Assembly: GCF_000192435.1 (NCBI RefSeq)
Contig: NZ_AEUD01000003.1
Location: 62,001 to 126,000 of the forward strand
Source: Gordonia neofelifaecis NRRL B-59395
GTDB lineage: Bacteria; Actinomycetota; Actinomycetes; Mycobacteriales; Mycobacteriaceae
Direction of reading: 5' to 3'
Length of the DNA stretch: 64,000 nt
The notes under the pieces were generated by a model, which worked only from the letters and a program-made list of their open reading frames with translations, had not been told where the DNA came from and did not search any database. The position numbers and the translations under genes are program-made. This document shows positions 25,406-33,147 of this stretch, piece by piece (the first letter of the stretch is position 1; each line of letters begins with the position of its first letter).

Positions 25406-26215
25406 TCAGAGCACCGCTTTGAGGAACTCCCGAGTCCGCTCGTGCGCCGGATCTTCGAAGATCTGTTGTGGCGGACCGGCTTCGGCGATCCGGCCGGCGT
25501 CGAACATCATGACGCGGTCGGACACCTCGCGGGCGAAGCGCATCTCGTGCGTGACGATGAGCATGGTGATGTCCGTGCTGGACGCGATGTCCCGGAGTAC
25601 CGAGAGGACCCCGTCGACGAGTTCGGGGTCCAGGGCCGAGGTCACCTCGTCGAGCAGCATCACCGACGGACTCATCGCCAGGCAGCGTGCGATCGCGACG
25701 CGCTGCTGCTGCCCGCCGGACAGCTGGGTCGGGTGCGCCGTCTCGCGGTCGCTGAGCCCGACCATCTCCAGCAGCGTCCGGGCGCGGGCGACGGCCTCGT
25801 CGCGGGACTGCCCGAGGACGTGAATCGGAGCCTCGGTGATGTTCTGCAGCACGTTCATGTTGGGAAACAGGTTGAACTGCTGGAAGACCATTCCGATGCT
25901 CTTGCGCACCTCGCGCAGGTGCTTCTCCTTCGCCGGGACGAGCCGGTCGCCGCGGTACTGGTGGCTGAGCGGTCGGCCGTTCACCCAGATCACGCCGTCG
26001 GTCACGGTCTCCAGGGTCATCAGCAACCGCAGGATGGTGGTCTTGCCCGACCCGCTCGGACCGATGAGCGTCACCTTCTCCCCGCGGTCCACAGTGAAGC
26101 TCAGATCGTCGAGAACGGTGTGATCGCCGAAGCGTTTGACGACGTCGTCGAACCGGATCATGTGCGTGGACTCGGGTTCGACCGGTGTCTGGGGCGGGGC
26201 GTCATCGGTGGGCAA
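25406..26215 (-). CDS. ehuA: ABC transporter ATP-binding protein, ectoine/polar amino acid type
   Basis: 269 residues. Walker A GPSGSGKTTILR, Q-loop VFQQFNLFPNMNV, signature LSGGQQQRVAIARCL and Walker B VMLLDEVTSALDPE are complete, followed by the switch histidine in IVTHEMRFAREV. This is the GlnQ/EhuA class that powers importers of polar amino acids and ectoines. The start ATG 26215 overlaps ehuD by 14 bp; ATG 26161 (MIRFDDVVKRFG) is an alternative because the first 18 residues are not conserved-looking. Assignment as EhuA rests on the linked EhuB-like binding protein. Confidence 0.8.
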   Translation of the reverse strand: MPTDDAPPQTPVEPESTHMIRFDDVVKRFGDHTVLDDLSFTVDRGEKVTLIGPSGSGKTTILRLLMTLETVTDGVIWVNGRPLSHQYRGDRLVPAKEKHLREVRKSIGMVFQQFNLFPNMNVLQNITEAPIHVLGQSRDEAVARARTLLEMVGLSDRETAHPTQLSGGQQQRVAIARCLAMSPSVMLLDEVTSALDPELVDGVLSVLRDIASSTDITMLIVTHEMRFAREVSDRVMMFDAGRIAEAGPPQQIFEDPAHERTREFLKAVL

Positions 26216-26846
26216 GGAGTCTCTCCAGTCGTCGGATCAGGACCGAGGTGGGGTAGCTGGCGACGAGGAAGAACGCGCCGGCCAGCGTGAAGGCCTCGAG
26301 ATAGGCGAAGTGCGCGGCACCGTAGGTCTGGGCCGCCGTGACCAGCTCGACCACTGAGATGGTGAACAGGTACGGGGTGTCCTTGAACATCGACACCGCG
26401 TTGTTGCCGAGTGCGGGGAGCGAGTTGCGGGCCACCTGCGGCAGGATCACGGCGCGCCAGGTTCGCGTTCCCGGCAGTGACAGAGCTCGTGCCGCCTCCC
26501 ATTGCCCGACGGGGACCTCCTCGATTCCCGCACGATAGACCTCGGCCATATAGCTCGCGTAGTGGACGCCGAGGACTGCGATGCCGATCGTCAACGGCGT
26601 GAACTGCGGGAGCAGGGCGTAGACGAAGAGGAGTTGCACGACGATCGGTGTCAGCCGCACGAACTCGGTGGCTGCGTGCACCGGGATCGCGAGCCACCGG
26701 GGACCCGACCGTCGGATGACGGCGACCACCAGGCCGAGGATCATCGCGACCAGAAAGCCGATGACCGTGGCGAGGAGAGTGATCTTGAAGCCGTCCCACA
26801 GCACGGGCAGGGCGTCTTCGGCGCGCTGCCAGCTCCAGTCGATCAT
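26202..26846 (-). CDS. ehuD: ABC transporter permease, EhuD-like
   Basis: 214 residues, about five hydrophobic helices, in the HisM/GlnP permease family. The EAA loop that contacts the ATPase is near VPVGQWEAARALSLPGTRTW and RAVILPQVARNSLPALGN. Other family features are EFVRLTPIVVQLLFVYALLP and KDTPYLFTISVVEL. Start ATG 26846 overlaps ehuC by four bases. Together with EhuC it would form the heterodimeric channel for a compatible-solute or polar amino acid importer. Confidence 0.78.
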   Translation of the reverse strand: MIDWSWQRAEDALPVLWDGFKITLLATVIGFLVAMILGLVVAVIRRSGPRWLAIPVHAATEFVRLTPIVVQLLFVYALLPQFTPLTIGIAVLGVHYASYMAEVYRAGIEEVPVGQWEAARALSLPGTRTWRAVILPQVARNSLPALGNNAVSMFKDTPYLFTISVVELVTAAQTYGAAHFAYLEAFTLAGAFFLVASYPTSVLIRRLERLLAHR

Positions 26847-27574
26847 CGCAGTCCACCTCCGGCGAGGTCTTGCGACTGCGGCCGGAAGCTGAGGATCTCG
26901 CGCAGCGTCGGGCCGCGGCCGAGGCGGTTCTTGGCGCGCGCCTCGGCGAGGTTGATCAGCAGCGTGACGAGATAGGCCAGGATCAGATAGATCACCAGTC
27001 CGACGCCGAACGAGAACAGGGTGTCACCGGTCGTCTTCTGCAGGTCGACGATGCCGGCCGTGAGGTCCTGCAGGGTGATGAACGACGCGAACGCCGTGCC
27101 CTTGAGCAAGTGGATCAGCAGATTGCCGAGCGACGGGATCATCATCGCCCACGCCTGCGGGAAGACCACGCGGGTGAGGCGCTGCCTGGCGCTGAAGTTC
27201 AGCGCGACGGCGGCTTCCACCTGTGCGGCGGGCACGGCAGTCAGTGCGCCGCGCACCACCTCGGCGCCGTACGCGCCGTAGTTGAGCCCGAGCGCGAGGA
27301 TTCCGCAGAACACCGGGTCGAGCTGGTAGCCGAGCAGCGGCAACACGTAGAACAGCCAGAAGAGCTGGACGACGAGGGAGGTGCCCCGGAAGAACTCGAT
27401 GAGCACGCGGGCGATGAAGCGCACCGGCATCGAGGGCACGCGGACGAGGTTGCCGAGGAGGAGGGCCAGGACGAACGCGAGGAGGGCGCCACCCGCCGTC
27501 AGCTCCAGGGTGACGACGATACCGCGCCAGAGCGCAGGCAGCGCGTCGACGAGGGCGTCGAGATCGTTGTTCAC
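26843..27574 (-). CDS. ehuC: ABC transporter permease, EhuC-like
   Basis: 243 residues with several transmembrane helices. The segment FFRGTSLVVQLFWLFYVLP closely follows the EhuC form of the HisQ/GlnP family. The ATPase-contact loop is VPAAQVEAAVALNFSARQRL and RVVFPQAWAMMIPSLGN. It lies 16 bp downstream of the binding-protein gene and overlaps ehuD. The substrate cannot be set from the permease alone; the ectoine assignment comes from the binding protein. Confidence 0.78.
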   Translation of the reverse strand: MNNDLDALVDALPALWRGIVVTLELTAGGALLAFVLALLLGNLVRVPSMPVRFIARVLIEFFRGTSLVVQLFWLFYVLPLLGYQLDPVFCGILALGLNYGAYGAEVVRGALTAVPAAQVEAAVALNFSARQRLTRVVFPQAWAMMIPSLGNLLIHLLKGTAFASFITLQDLTAGIVDLQKTTGDTLFSFGVGLVIYLILAYLVTLLINLAEARAKNRLGRGPTLREILSFRPQSQDLAGGGLR

Positions 27575-27590
27575 TTCGGTCGAGGCCCGG

Positions 27591-28484
27591 TCACTCTCCG
27601 CGGCACAGTTGTTCGGTCGTCAGCGACGCCGCGGGAATGTTCTCCTCGGTGAATCCGAAGGGGCCGAGGATCGACATGTAGGAGGTGCGGTCGGCGAGGA
27701 TCTTCTTCACCTCGGCGTTGTAGGCATCGCGCAAGGCGGAGTCCTCTTTCCGGAACACCGTCGCACCCGCGGGGTTCTGCGGTTTGCCGTTGATCACCGC
27801 GATGAAGGGCTTGGTGACCTCGACGTTGAGCCCCGGCGTGTGCGTCTTCGCGTAGTTGAGGGACACCGCGGTGAGCGCGAAGGCGTCGACGCGCCCGGAG
27901 TTCACCGCATCGATTCCCGACTGCTGATCCTTCACCAGCATCGGGTTCGCGATGTCGAGCTCCGAGGCGTAGTCGGCCTCGATGGCTCCGGTCATCGCCG
28001 CCATCTTGGCGCCCGTCCGCTTGATCGAGTCCATGTCCGTGAGGTGTTTCGGGTTGCCGGGCGGGACCATCAGCGCCGTCGTGTAGTTGATCTCCGGGAC
28101 GCTGAACGACGCCTGTTCGCACCGTGCGGGAGTGATCGACATGCCGGCGCTCACCAGGTCGTAGCGTTTGGCGTTGAGGCCGGGGATGAGCCCGCCCCAG
28201 TCGGTCTTGACGCCCTTGAGTTCGGGAACGCCGAGTCGTTTGAAGACCTCGCGGTGAAGCGCGATCGTGCCGCCCGTCAGTTCCCCGTCCTTGTCGAACG
28301 AGTACGGCGCCTCGTTGGCGTAGGCGACGGTGACGACCCCGGCGTCCTTCAGATCCTGCAGGGTCGTCTCGCTACCGGTGTCGGTCTTCGTGCACGCGGT
28401 GAGCGCCGTCGCCGCGGCGATCAGCGTCGCCGCGACAGCGGCTGCGGTTCGGATCTTCTGTCGACGATCGCGGTATGTCCTCAT
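27591..28484 (-). CDS. ehuB: Solute-binding lipoprotein, EhuB-like (ectoine/hydroxyectoine)
   Basis: 297 residues. A lipoprotein signal (TLIAAATALTAC, lipobox LTAC with Cys near residue 31) anchors it to the outer face of the membrane. The mature part shows VVTVAYANEAPYSFDKDGEL, TDWGGLIPGLNAKRYDLVSA and GMSITPARCEQASFSVPEI, which follow the EhuB pattern (ANEAPY, GLIPGL, AGMxxTPxRCxxxxFSxP). The start ATG 28484 is set by GGAGAAGG upstream; a longer frame to 28538 is rejected. Uptake of ectoine as osmoprotectant or nutrient is likely but another zwitterionic solute is possible. No eut catabolic genes are next to it. Confidence 0.75.
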   Translation of the reverse strand: MRTYRDRRQKIRTAAAVAATLIAAATALTACTKTDTGSETTLQDLKDAGVVTVAYANEAPYSFDKDGELTGGTIALHREVFKRLGVPELKGVKTDWGGLIPGLNAKRYDLVSAGMSITPARCEQASFSVPEINYTTALMVPPGNPKHLTDMDSIKRTGAKMAAMTGAIEADYASELDIANPMLVKDQQSGIDAVNSGRVDAFALTAVSLNYAKTHTPGLNVEVTKPFIAVINGKPQNPAGATVFRKEDSALRDAYNAEVKKILADRTSYMSILGPFGFTEENIPAASLTTEQLCRGE

Positions 28485-28656
28485 GGTCTCTGCCTTCTCC
28501 CCGCTGGACGGGCCGGACGGAACCGAGGCTCTATTCATTCACGACGGCTGGTTGCGTTCGGGCGCCCAAGGTTTCGTACGGACGATTGACTATCGGGTGA
28601 GTCGACCGTAGCAACGGGAGTCGTCGCCGATGGGCGGTTTGGCGAGTTGCGCCCGG

Positions 28657-30012
28657 TCACTTCACCGCATGACCGGCCACCCAGATGCCGGCGGGATCGT
28701 AGACCTGCCTGGTTCGGCGCAACCGGTCCCATGAGCTCTGGTCGAAGCAGGCTGCGGTGTCCTCGGGCCGTCCGTGGAAGTTCGGGAAGAACGCTCCGGT
28801 CGACCAGGAGGCGAGGGCGTCGACGACCGCGTGGACTGCCGCGTCGCCCGGCCCTGCGGCTTCGGGCACGGGTATCGCACTCACCGCGATCAGCGCGTAG
28901 TCGGCGTCCAGACACGGGAGAGCCGCGTCGGCGGGCTCGGCGAGCGCTCCGCCGAGGTGGCGGATCTCAGCGAACATCAGCGGCGTGTCGACTCCGGGGC
29001 CGGCGATGTCGAGAAGTGCGTCGACGGCGTCTTCCGGGAATGCGCTCAGCAGGGAATGATCGACGGTCGTCGGCGTCGGATCGGGCGGGTCCATATGGAC
29101 GGCGGTCACCTGATGCGACGGGATTCGGCCGAACGTGTCGATCTCGGGTCCGAGCTCGCGCAGCGGTGCGAGACGGTCGGCGGCGGTGGCGTCGTCGGCC
29201 AGCACAGCTCCGTCGATGACGACCAGACTGCGCCCACTCAGGAACGGCGGCAGTTCGGGCAGCGGCGGGAAGCGCATCATGCGGAGCGTCGTCGTCGAGT
29301 CGTCGGGAACGGTGCGAGTCCACTGCGCCCACGCGTGGGCGACGCGCGGAGCGTCGGCGAGGTCCCACAACAGCATTCCGGCGACGACGTCGGCGATCGG
29401 AAGCAGCGCGATCTCGATGGAGACGATCACGCCGAAGCTTCCACCGCCGCCGAGCAGCGCCCAGAACAGGTCCGAGTGCGACGTCGGGGAGGCATGCACC
29501 AGGCGGCCGCCCGCGGTCACCAGGTCGATCGAGAGCACCGACGAAGTCGCGAGGCCGTGCCTGCGGCCGTAGAACGAGAGTCCACCGCCGAGGATGAACC
29601 CGGCGACCGCGACGTCGCCCGTGCTTCCGTGAAGAGCGGTCAACCCGAACGGTGCCGCGGCGTCGAGCACCGCCTGCCACAGCGTGCCGCCGAGAATCCG
29701 TGCGGTGCCCAGATCGGGATCGATTGTGACACCGGAGAATTCGCTCATGCGGAGGAGGATCGCCCGGTCCATGTCGGAGCCGACGACGGCATCTGAGCCG
29801 TGTCCGGTACTCTGCGGTGCGATGCGAAGGCCCGCCGCGACCGCAGCGCGAACGACGTCGATCACCTCCTCTACTGATCGGGGCGTGGCGACCGCGACCG
29901 GAGTCTGGACGATGGCGCAGTTCCACGGTGTCGCGGCGCGGTCGTAGTCCGGATCGCCGGGGAAATGGATCGGACCCGCGCCGCGGAACTCGGTGGGATC
30001 GATGATGGTCAT
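28657..30012 (-). CDS. FAD-linked oxidase, berberine-bridge-enzyme-like
   Basis: 451 residues. A PCMH-type FAD domain runs from about residue 25 to 200: TPRSVEEVIDVVRAAVAAGL, RIAPQSTGHGSDA (His in the position that carries covalent FAD), ILGGTLWQAVLDAAAPFGL and FILGGGLSFYGRRHGLATS. The C-terminal BBE segment is FFPNFHGRPEDTAACFDQSS, then RLRRTRQVYDPAGIW. The second covalent Cys of bicovalent members is replaced in GSTGDVAVAG, so FAD is probably attached once. The start ATG 30012 has GGAGGATG upstream. Substrate unknown; relatives oxidise sugars, alkaloids or antibiotic precursors. Divergent from a LuxR regulator. Confidence 0.85.
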   Translation of the reverse strand: MTIIDPTEFRGAGPIHFPGDPDYDRAATPWNCAIVQTPVAVATPRSVEEVIDVVRAAVAAGLRIAPQSTGHGSDAVVGSDMDRAILLRMSEFSGVTIDPDLGTARILGGTLWQAVLDAAAPFGLTALHGSTGDVAVAGFILGGGLSFYGRRHGLATSSVLSIDLVTAGGRLVHASPTSHSDLFWALLGGGGSFGVIVSIEIALLPIADVVAGMLLWDLADAPRVAHAWAQWTRTVPDDSTTTLRMMRFPPLPELPPFLSGRSLVVIDGAVLADDATAADRLAPLRELGPEIDTFGRIPSHQVTAVHMDPPDPTPTTVDHSLLSAFPEDAVDALLDIAGPGVDTPLMFAEIRHLGGALAEPADAALPCLDADYALIAVSAIPVPEAAGPGDAAVHAVVDALASWSTGAFFPNFHGRPEDTAACFDQSSWDRLRRTRQVYDPAGIWVAGHAVK

Positions 30013-30033
30013 GGCACATCCTCCGTATGACTC

Positions 30034-30062
30034 TGTGATTCGTGAACTTCCAGTGATCACAG
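30034..30062. promoter_or_regulatory. Inverted repeat, candidate operator 1 (FAD oxidase/LuxR intergenic)
   Basis: CTGTGAT (30033-30039) and ATCACAG (30056-30062) form a perfect 7-bp inverted repeat with a 16-nt spacer, just upstream of the FAD oxidase Shine-Dalgarno on the minus strand. It is a plausible binding site for the divergent regulator. Confidence 0.4.
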
Positions 30063-30112
30063 TGGGCCCGCGACGGCGGTCGCGACCATCCCCGCGGGCT
30101 GGGGAGTCCGAG

Positions 30113-30130
30113 ATCCCAGGATCATGGGAT
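30113..30130. promoter_or_regulatory. Inverted repeat, candidate operator 2 (near luxR-type gene)
   Basis: ATCCCA-GGATCA-TGGGAT is a perfect 6-bp inverted repeat with 6-nt spacer, 35 bp before the regulator start. Together with the other repeat it suggests a shared control region of 152 bp. Confidence 0.45.
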
Positions 30131-30152
30131 ACCGGGCGGAGCTCCGGCGGCG

Positions 30153-30158
30153 AATACT
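30153..30158 (+). promoter_or_regulatory. -10-like box before the LuxR-type gene
   Basis: AATACT followed by six bases and ATG 30165. The spacing matches the leaderless pattern of other genes here, although the first base is A instead of T. Confidence 0.35.
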
Positions 30159-30164
30159 GGGCAC

Positions 30165-31307
30165 ATGATGTCCGGGCTGACTGCGGAGCGCGCGTGCGCC
30201 GATGTCGACGTGCTCTCCCGAGCCGGTCTCGGACTCGACGATTTCATCAGCGAGGCGATCACCGCAGTGGGGCGCGCGGTGCCCTGGTCGGGCGCTTGTG
30301 TCGGCACGATCGACCCCGAGACGCTCATCATCACCAGCGCGCGAGAGTACGGTGCGCTCGAGCCAGACGCCGAGAACGATGCACTGTTCGGTGCCATCGA
30401 GTACGGCATGGATGAGAGAACGTCGTTTCGGCAGCTCGCTCTCGGAAACCGGTCGTCGGCGGCGATGCATGCCGAACAGTGGCTCGACACGTCGCCGCGA
30501 TGGGACCGGCTGATGCGGCCGGTCTATGGATTCGGCGACGAAGCGCGATCGATCTGCCGCGACGGCTCGCGGACCTGGGGCTGTGCGGCCTACTTCCGTG
30601 AAGCAGGCGATCGGCCGTTCTCCCCGGAAGAGGTCGACTTCCTGGAGCGTGCCGCATCGTCGGTCGCGCGCGGACTGCGTGTCGGCATGATGACCCGACT
30701 CGCCGACATGCCGATCGACGCCGACCGCGTGTCGGGTCCGGCCGTCGTCGTGTTCGATGCGTGCGACGAGGTCTCGCACATCAGCCTCGGGGCTCGCGAG
30801 CGGCTCGAGGCGCTCGCCTCGGTCCCGAACACGAGCGACCCGATGAGCGTTCTGACGATGCTCGTCTCTGCCGCCCGTCGTATGCGCGCCGACGGATCAG
30901 TTCAGGTGCCACGGATCCGCATGAGGACCCCTGCCGGGATGTGGCTGGTGCTGCACGCCTCGCCGCTCGACGGCATCGATGGAACGCCGGGCGGCGTCGT
31001 CCTGACGATCGAGGAGGCGCGCCCGCCGGAGATCGTCGAGCTCGTGGTCGCGGCGTTCGGGCTCACGCTTCGCGAACGCGACGTCACGAGACTGGTTCTG
31101 CAGGGACTCGACACCAAGGAGATCGCGACCCGTCTCCATCTGTCCGCCTACACCGTGCAGGATCACCTGAAGTCGGTGTTCGAGAAGGCGGGCGTCCGCA
31201 GTCGCCGCGACCTCATCTCCCGCGTCTACTTCGACCAGTACGTTCCCCGCCTCGGCGCCCAGGTCGGCCCGTCTGGGGCGTTCCTGGACGCGAGGTCGGT
31301 CGAGTGA
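30165..31307 (+). CDS. LuxR-family transcriptional regulator with GAF-like sensor region
   Basis: 380 residues. Residues about 15-175 look like a GAF-type ligand domain (LDDFISEAITAVGRAVPWSG to FSPEEVDFLERAASSVARGL). A middle region (200-290) resembles a second sensor fold. The C-terminal LuxR/GerE helix-turn-helix is clear: FGLTLRERDVTRLVLQGLDT, KEIATRLHLSAYTVQDHLKS, VFEKAGVRSRRDLI. No phosphoacceptor receiver is present, so control is likely by small-molecule binding. It is divergent from the FAD oxidase and probably regulates it. The start is ATG 30165 (or ATG 30168). Confidence 0.87.
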   Translation: MMSGLTAERACADVDVLSRAGLGLDDFISEAITAVGRAVPWSGACVGTIDPETLIITSAREYGALEPDAENDALFGAIEYGMDERTSFRQLALGNRSSAAMHAEQWLDTSPRWDRLMRPVYGFGDEARSICRDGSRTWGCAAYFREAGDRPFSPEEVDFLERAASSVARGLRVGMMTRLADMPIDADRVSGPAVVVFDACDEVSHISLGARERLEALASVPNTSDPMSVLTMLVSAARRMRADGSVQVPRIRMRTPAGMWLVLHASPLDGIDGTPGGVVLTIEEARPPEIVELVVAAFGLTLRERDVTRLVLQGLDTKEIATRLHLSAYTVQDHLKSVFEKAGVRSRRDLISRVYFDQYVPRLGAQVGPSGAFLDARSVE

Positions 31308-31312
31308 GCGGG

Positions 31313-31388
31313 GCGCATCGAGACCCGGGTTGCATACTTGTCGGCGTGTCGGGTTGTTCGGCGTGTCGGTGCGCGGGTCTCGATGCGC
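31313..31388. repeat. Palindromic unit with 15-bp perfect arms
   Basis: GCGCATCGAGACCCG (31313-31327) is perfectly complementary to CGGGTCTCGATGCGC (31374-31388), separated by 46 nt that contain repeated TCGGCGTGTCGG words. It starts six bases after the LuxR stop. The GGTCTCGATGCGC...CTCGACC composition recalls dispersed intergenic palindromes common in Gordonia and Microbacterium genomes (from memory). It may act as transcript terminator or stability element, or be a non-autonomous mobile unit. Confidence 0.75.
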
Positions 31389-31400
31389 CTCGTCACTGCG

Positions 31401-31490
31401 TTCCTCGACTTACTCGACCGGCCTGAAGGGTTCCTCGACTTACTCGACCAGCTTGAAGGGTTCCTCGACTCACTCGACCGGACTGAGGGA
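31401..31490. repeat. Three 30-bp tandem repeats
   Basis: Units at 31401-31430, 31431-31460 and 31461-31490 share TTCCTCGACT(T/C)ACTCGACC followed by a variable GxxTGAxGG tail. Units 1 and 2 differ at two positions; unit 3 has five or so changes, all in the last two thirds. They follow directly on the right arm of the palindrome and end 20 bp before the pgl stop on the minus strand. Read in the plus frame they would give a 10-residue repeat, but no supported gene covers them. Confidence 0.85.
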
Positions 31491-31510
31491 GTTCTCGGCG
31501 TCAGGGTGGG

Positions 31511-32236
31511 TCAGCTCAGCTGCGAGGCGGCGGCCTGGTCGAGGAACCAGACGGTGTTCTCGGTGCCGTGGGCGCCCGCGCACGGCCAGTCGTGGCGCGA
31601 TGCGCCCTGCGCCGCGGCGGCGACGGCTTCGGCCTTCTCGGCGCCGGAGACGAGGAACCACACCTCGCGGGAGGCGTTCACGACCGGGAAGGTCAGGGTG
31701 ATCCGGCGCGGCGGCGGCTTGGGCGAGTCGGTGACGGCGACGACCGTCCGATCGTCCTCCGCGGTCGCGTCGGTGTGGGGGAACAGCGAGTTGATGTGTC
31801 CCTCACCGCCCATGCCGAGCAGATGGAGGTCGAAGACGGTGTCCGGTCCGACGAGGCGCGCGTAGTCCGCGGTCGCGGCGTCGATGTCGTCGCCGAAATC
31901 GCCGTCGGACGCCGCCATCACATGCACCCGCGCAGGATCGACGGGCACATGGTCCAGAAGCGCTTCGCGGGCCTGCAGGCAATTGCGCTCCGGATCGTCG
32001 GCGGGGACGAAACGGTCGTCGCCCCAATACAATTCGACGCGCGACCAGTCGATAGTGCCGCTGTCGGCGGCGAGCGCGCGCAGCAGGGCGATGCCGTTGC
32101 TACCGCCGGTCAGCGCCACCGCGGCGACACCGCGGGCGTCCTGAGCGGCGGTGACCGCGGCGATGAATCGCGCAGCGGCCGTCGCGACCAGATCGGCAGA
32201 CGATTCGAAGATCAGGTGTTCGACCGGTGCGGTCAT
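31511..32236 (-). CDS. pgl: 6-phosphogluconolactonase
   Basis: 241 residues (DevB family); hydrolyses 6-phosphogluconolactone in the oxidative pentose phosphate pathway. Conserved blocks are VALTGGSNGIALLRALA, VELYWGDDRFVPADDPERN and DLHLLGMGGEGHINSLFPH. The start ATG 32236 overlaps the opcA stop (ATGA); an upstream in-frame ATG at 32329 would overlap opcA by 97 bp and adds non-conserved sequence. Last gene of tkt-tal-zwf-opcA-pgl. Confidence 0.95.
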   Translation of the reverse strand: MTAPVEHLIFESSADLVATAAARFIAAVTAAQDARGVAAVALTGGSNGIALLRALAADSGTIDWSRVELYWGDDRFVPADDPERNCLQAREALLDHVPVDPARVHVMAASDGDFGDDIDAATADYARLVGPDTVFDLHLLGMGGEGHINSLFPHTDATAEDDRTVVAVTDSPKPPPRRITLTFPVVNASREVWFLVSGAEKAEAVAAAAQGASRHDWPCAGAHGTENTVWFLDQAAASQLS

Positions 32237-33147
32237 CGATGCTCCTCGTGGGTGACTCCGGACAATCCCTGCAGTGCCTTCTCGTAGACCTCGTCCGCGT
32301 CGAGGCTGCGCAGTTCCTCGGCCAGGCATTCCGCGGTGGACCGTCGGGCGAAGGCCGACCGGCCGTCGGGATGTCCGGTACTGCGGATCACCCCACCGTC
32401 GGGTCCGGCGCTCAACGAGAGTTCACCGCCGCCGTCGCGACGCAGGGTCACCGACATCTCTCCGTCGCCTCGGGTGACGGGAACACCGAGAGCGCCGGCG
32501 AGCCAGCCGGCGAACAGATCGAGGCCGGCGAGGTCGCGAGGCCCGGTCACCCGGGCGCCGACGACCGCGTCATGGGGCGGCCGGTCCAGCGCGGAAGCGA
32601 GCATCGCCCGCCACTGCGTGATCGCCGACCATGCGAGGTCGGTGTCGCCCGGGGCGTAGCCGACCCGGCGGGCGCTGAGAAATGCGCCGGGATCGTCGGT
32701 GCGGCGACCGTCCGTGATGCGGCGGGACGCCAGTCGCCCGAGTTTGTCGTCCGCGGGCCGCGCCGGTGCGCGGCCGGGCCACCAGGTCACGACGGGGGTG
32801 TCCGGCAGCAGGAACGGGGTCACGGCGGCGTGCGGATGCTCGGCGAGGCTTCCGTGCAGGTGCAGCACGACCACCTCGGAGGCACCGGCGTCGCCGCCTA
32901 CGCGGATCTGCGCGTCGAGTCGGGACTCGGCGGCGCGGTCGTGCCGGACGACCATGATGACGCGGCACGGATGCTCGCGGCTCGCGCGGTTCGACGCCTC
33001 GACGGCGTCCTCGGCGTCGTCGTCCGCGTCGAGGTCGATGATCAGGGTCAGCACGCGTCCGAGTGTCACGGCACCGCCGGTGCGTCGGACCTGCACCAGC
33101 TTCTTGCTGATGTCGAGGGTCGAGGTGTCGGGGAGATCGACGATCAC
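32233..33147 (-). CDS. opcA: Glucose-6-phosphate dehydrogenase assembly protein OpcA
   Basis: 304 residues. The N-terminus VIVDLPDTSTLDISKKLVQV matches actinobacterial OpcA (M-I-V-D-L-P-D-T), which fixes the GTG start at 33147 overlapping the zwf stop (GTGA). Inside are VVLHLHGSLAEHPHAAVTPF and PDTPVVTWWPGRAPARPADD, typical of the family. OpcA is needed for full activity and redox control of Zwf in cyanobacteria and is regularly linked to zwf in actinobacteria. Confidence 0.93.
   Translation of the reverse strand: MIVDLPDTSTLDISKKLVQVRRTGGAVTLGRVLTLIIDLDADDDAEDAVEASNRASREHPCRVIMVVRHDRAAESRLDAQIRVGGDAGASEVVVLHLHGSLAEHPHAAVTPFLLPDTPVVTWWPGRAPARPADDKLGRLASRRITDGRRTDDPGAFLSARRVGYAPGDTDLAWSAITQWRAMLASALDRPPHDAVVGARVTGPRDLAGLDLFAGWLAGALGVPVTRGDGEMSVTLRRDGGGELSLSAGPDGGVIRSTGHPDGRSAFARRSTAECLAEELRSLDADEVYEKALQGLSGVTHEEHR

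Noticed and set aside
31338-31865. Plus-strand frame with a 10-residue repeat (FLDLLDRPEG-like) over the tandem repeats
   Set aside because: It continues antisense through pgl, has no ribosome site, and the repeat is explained by the 30-bp DNA units whose length is a multiple of three.
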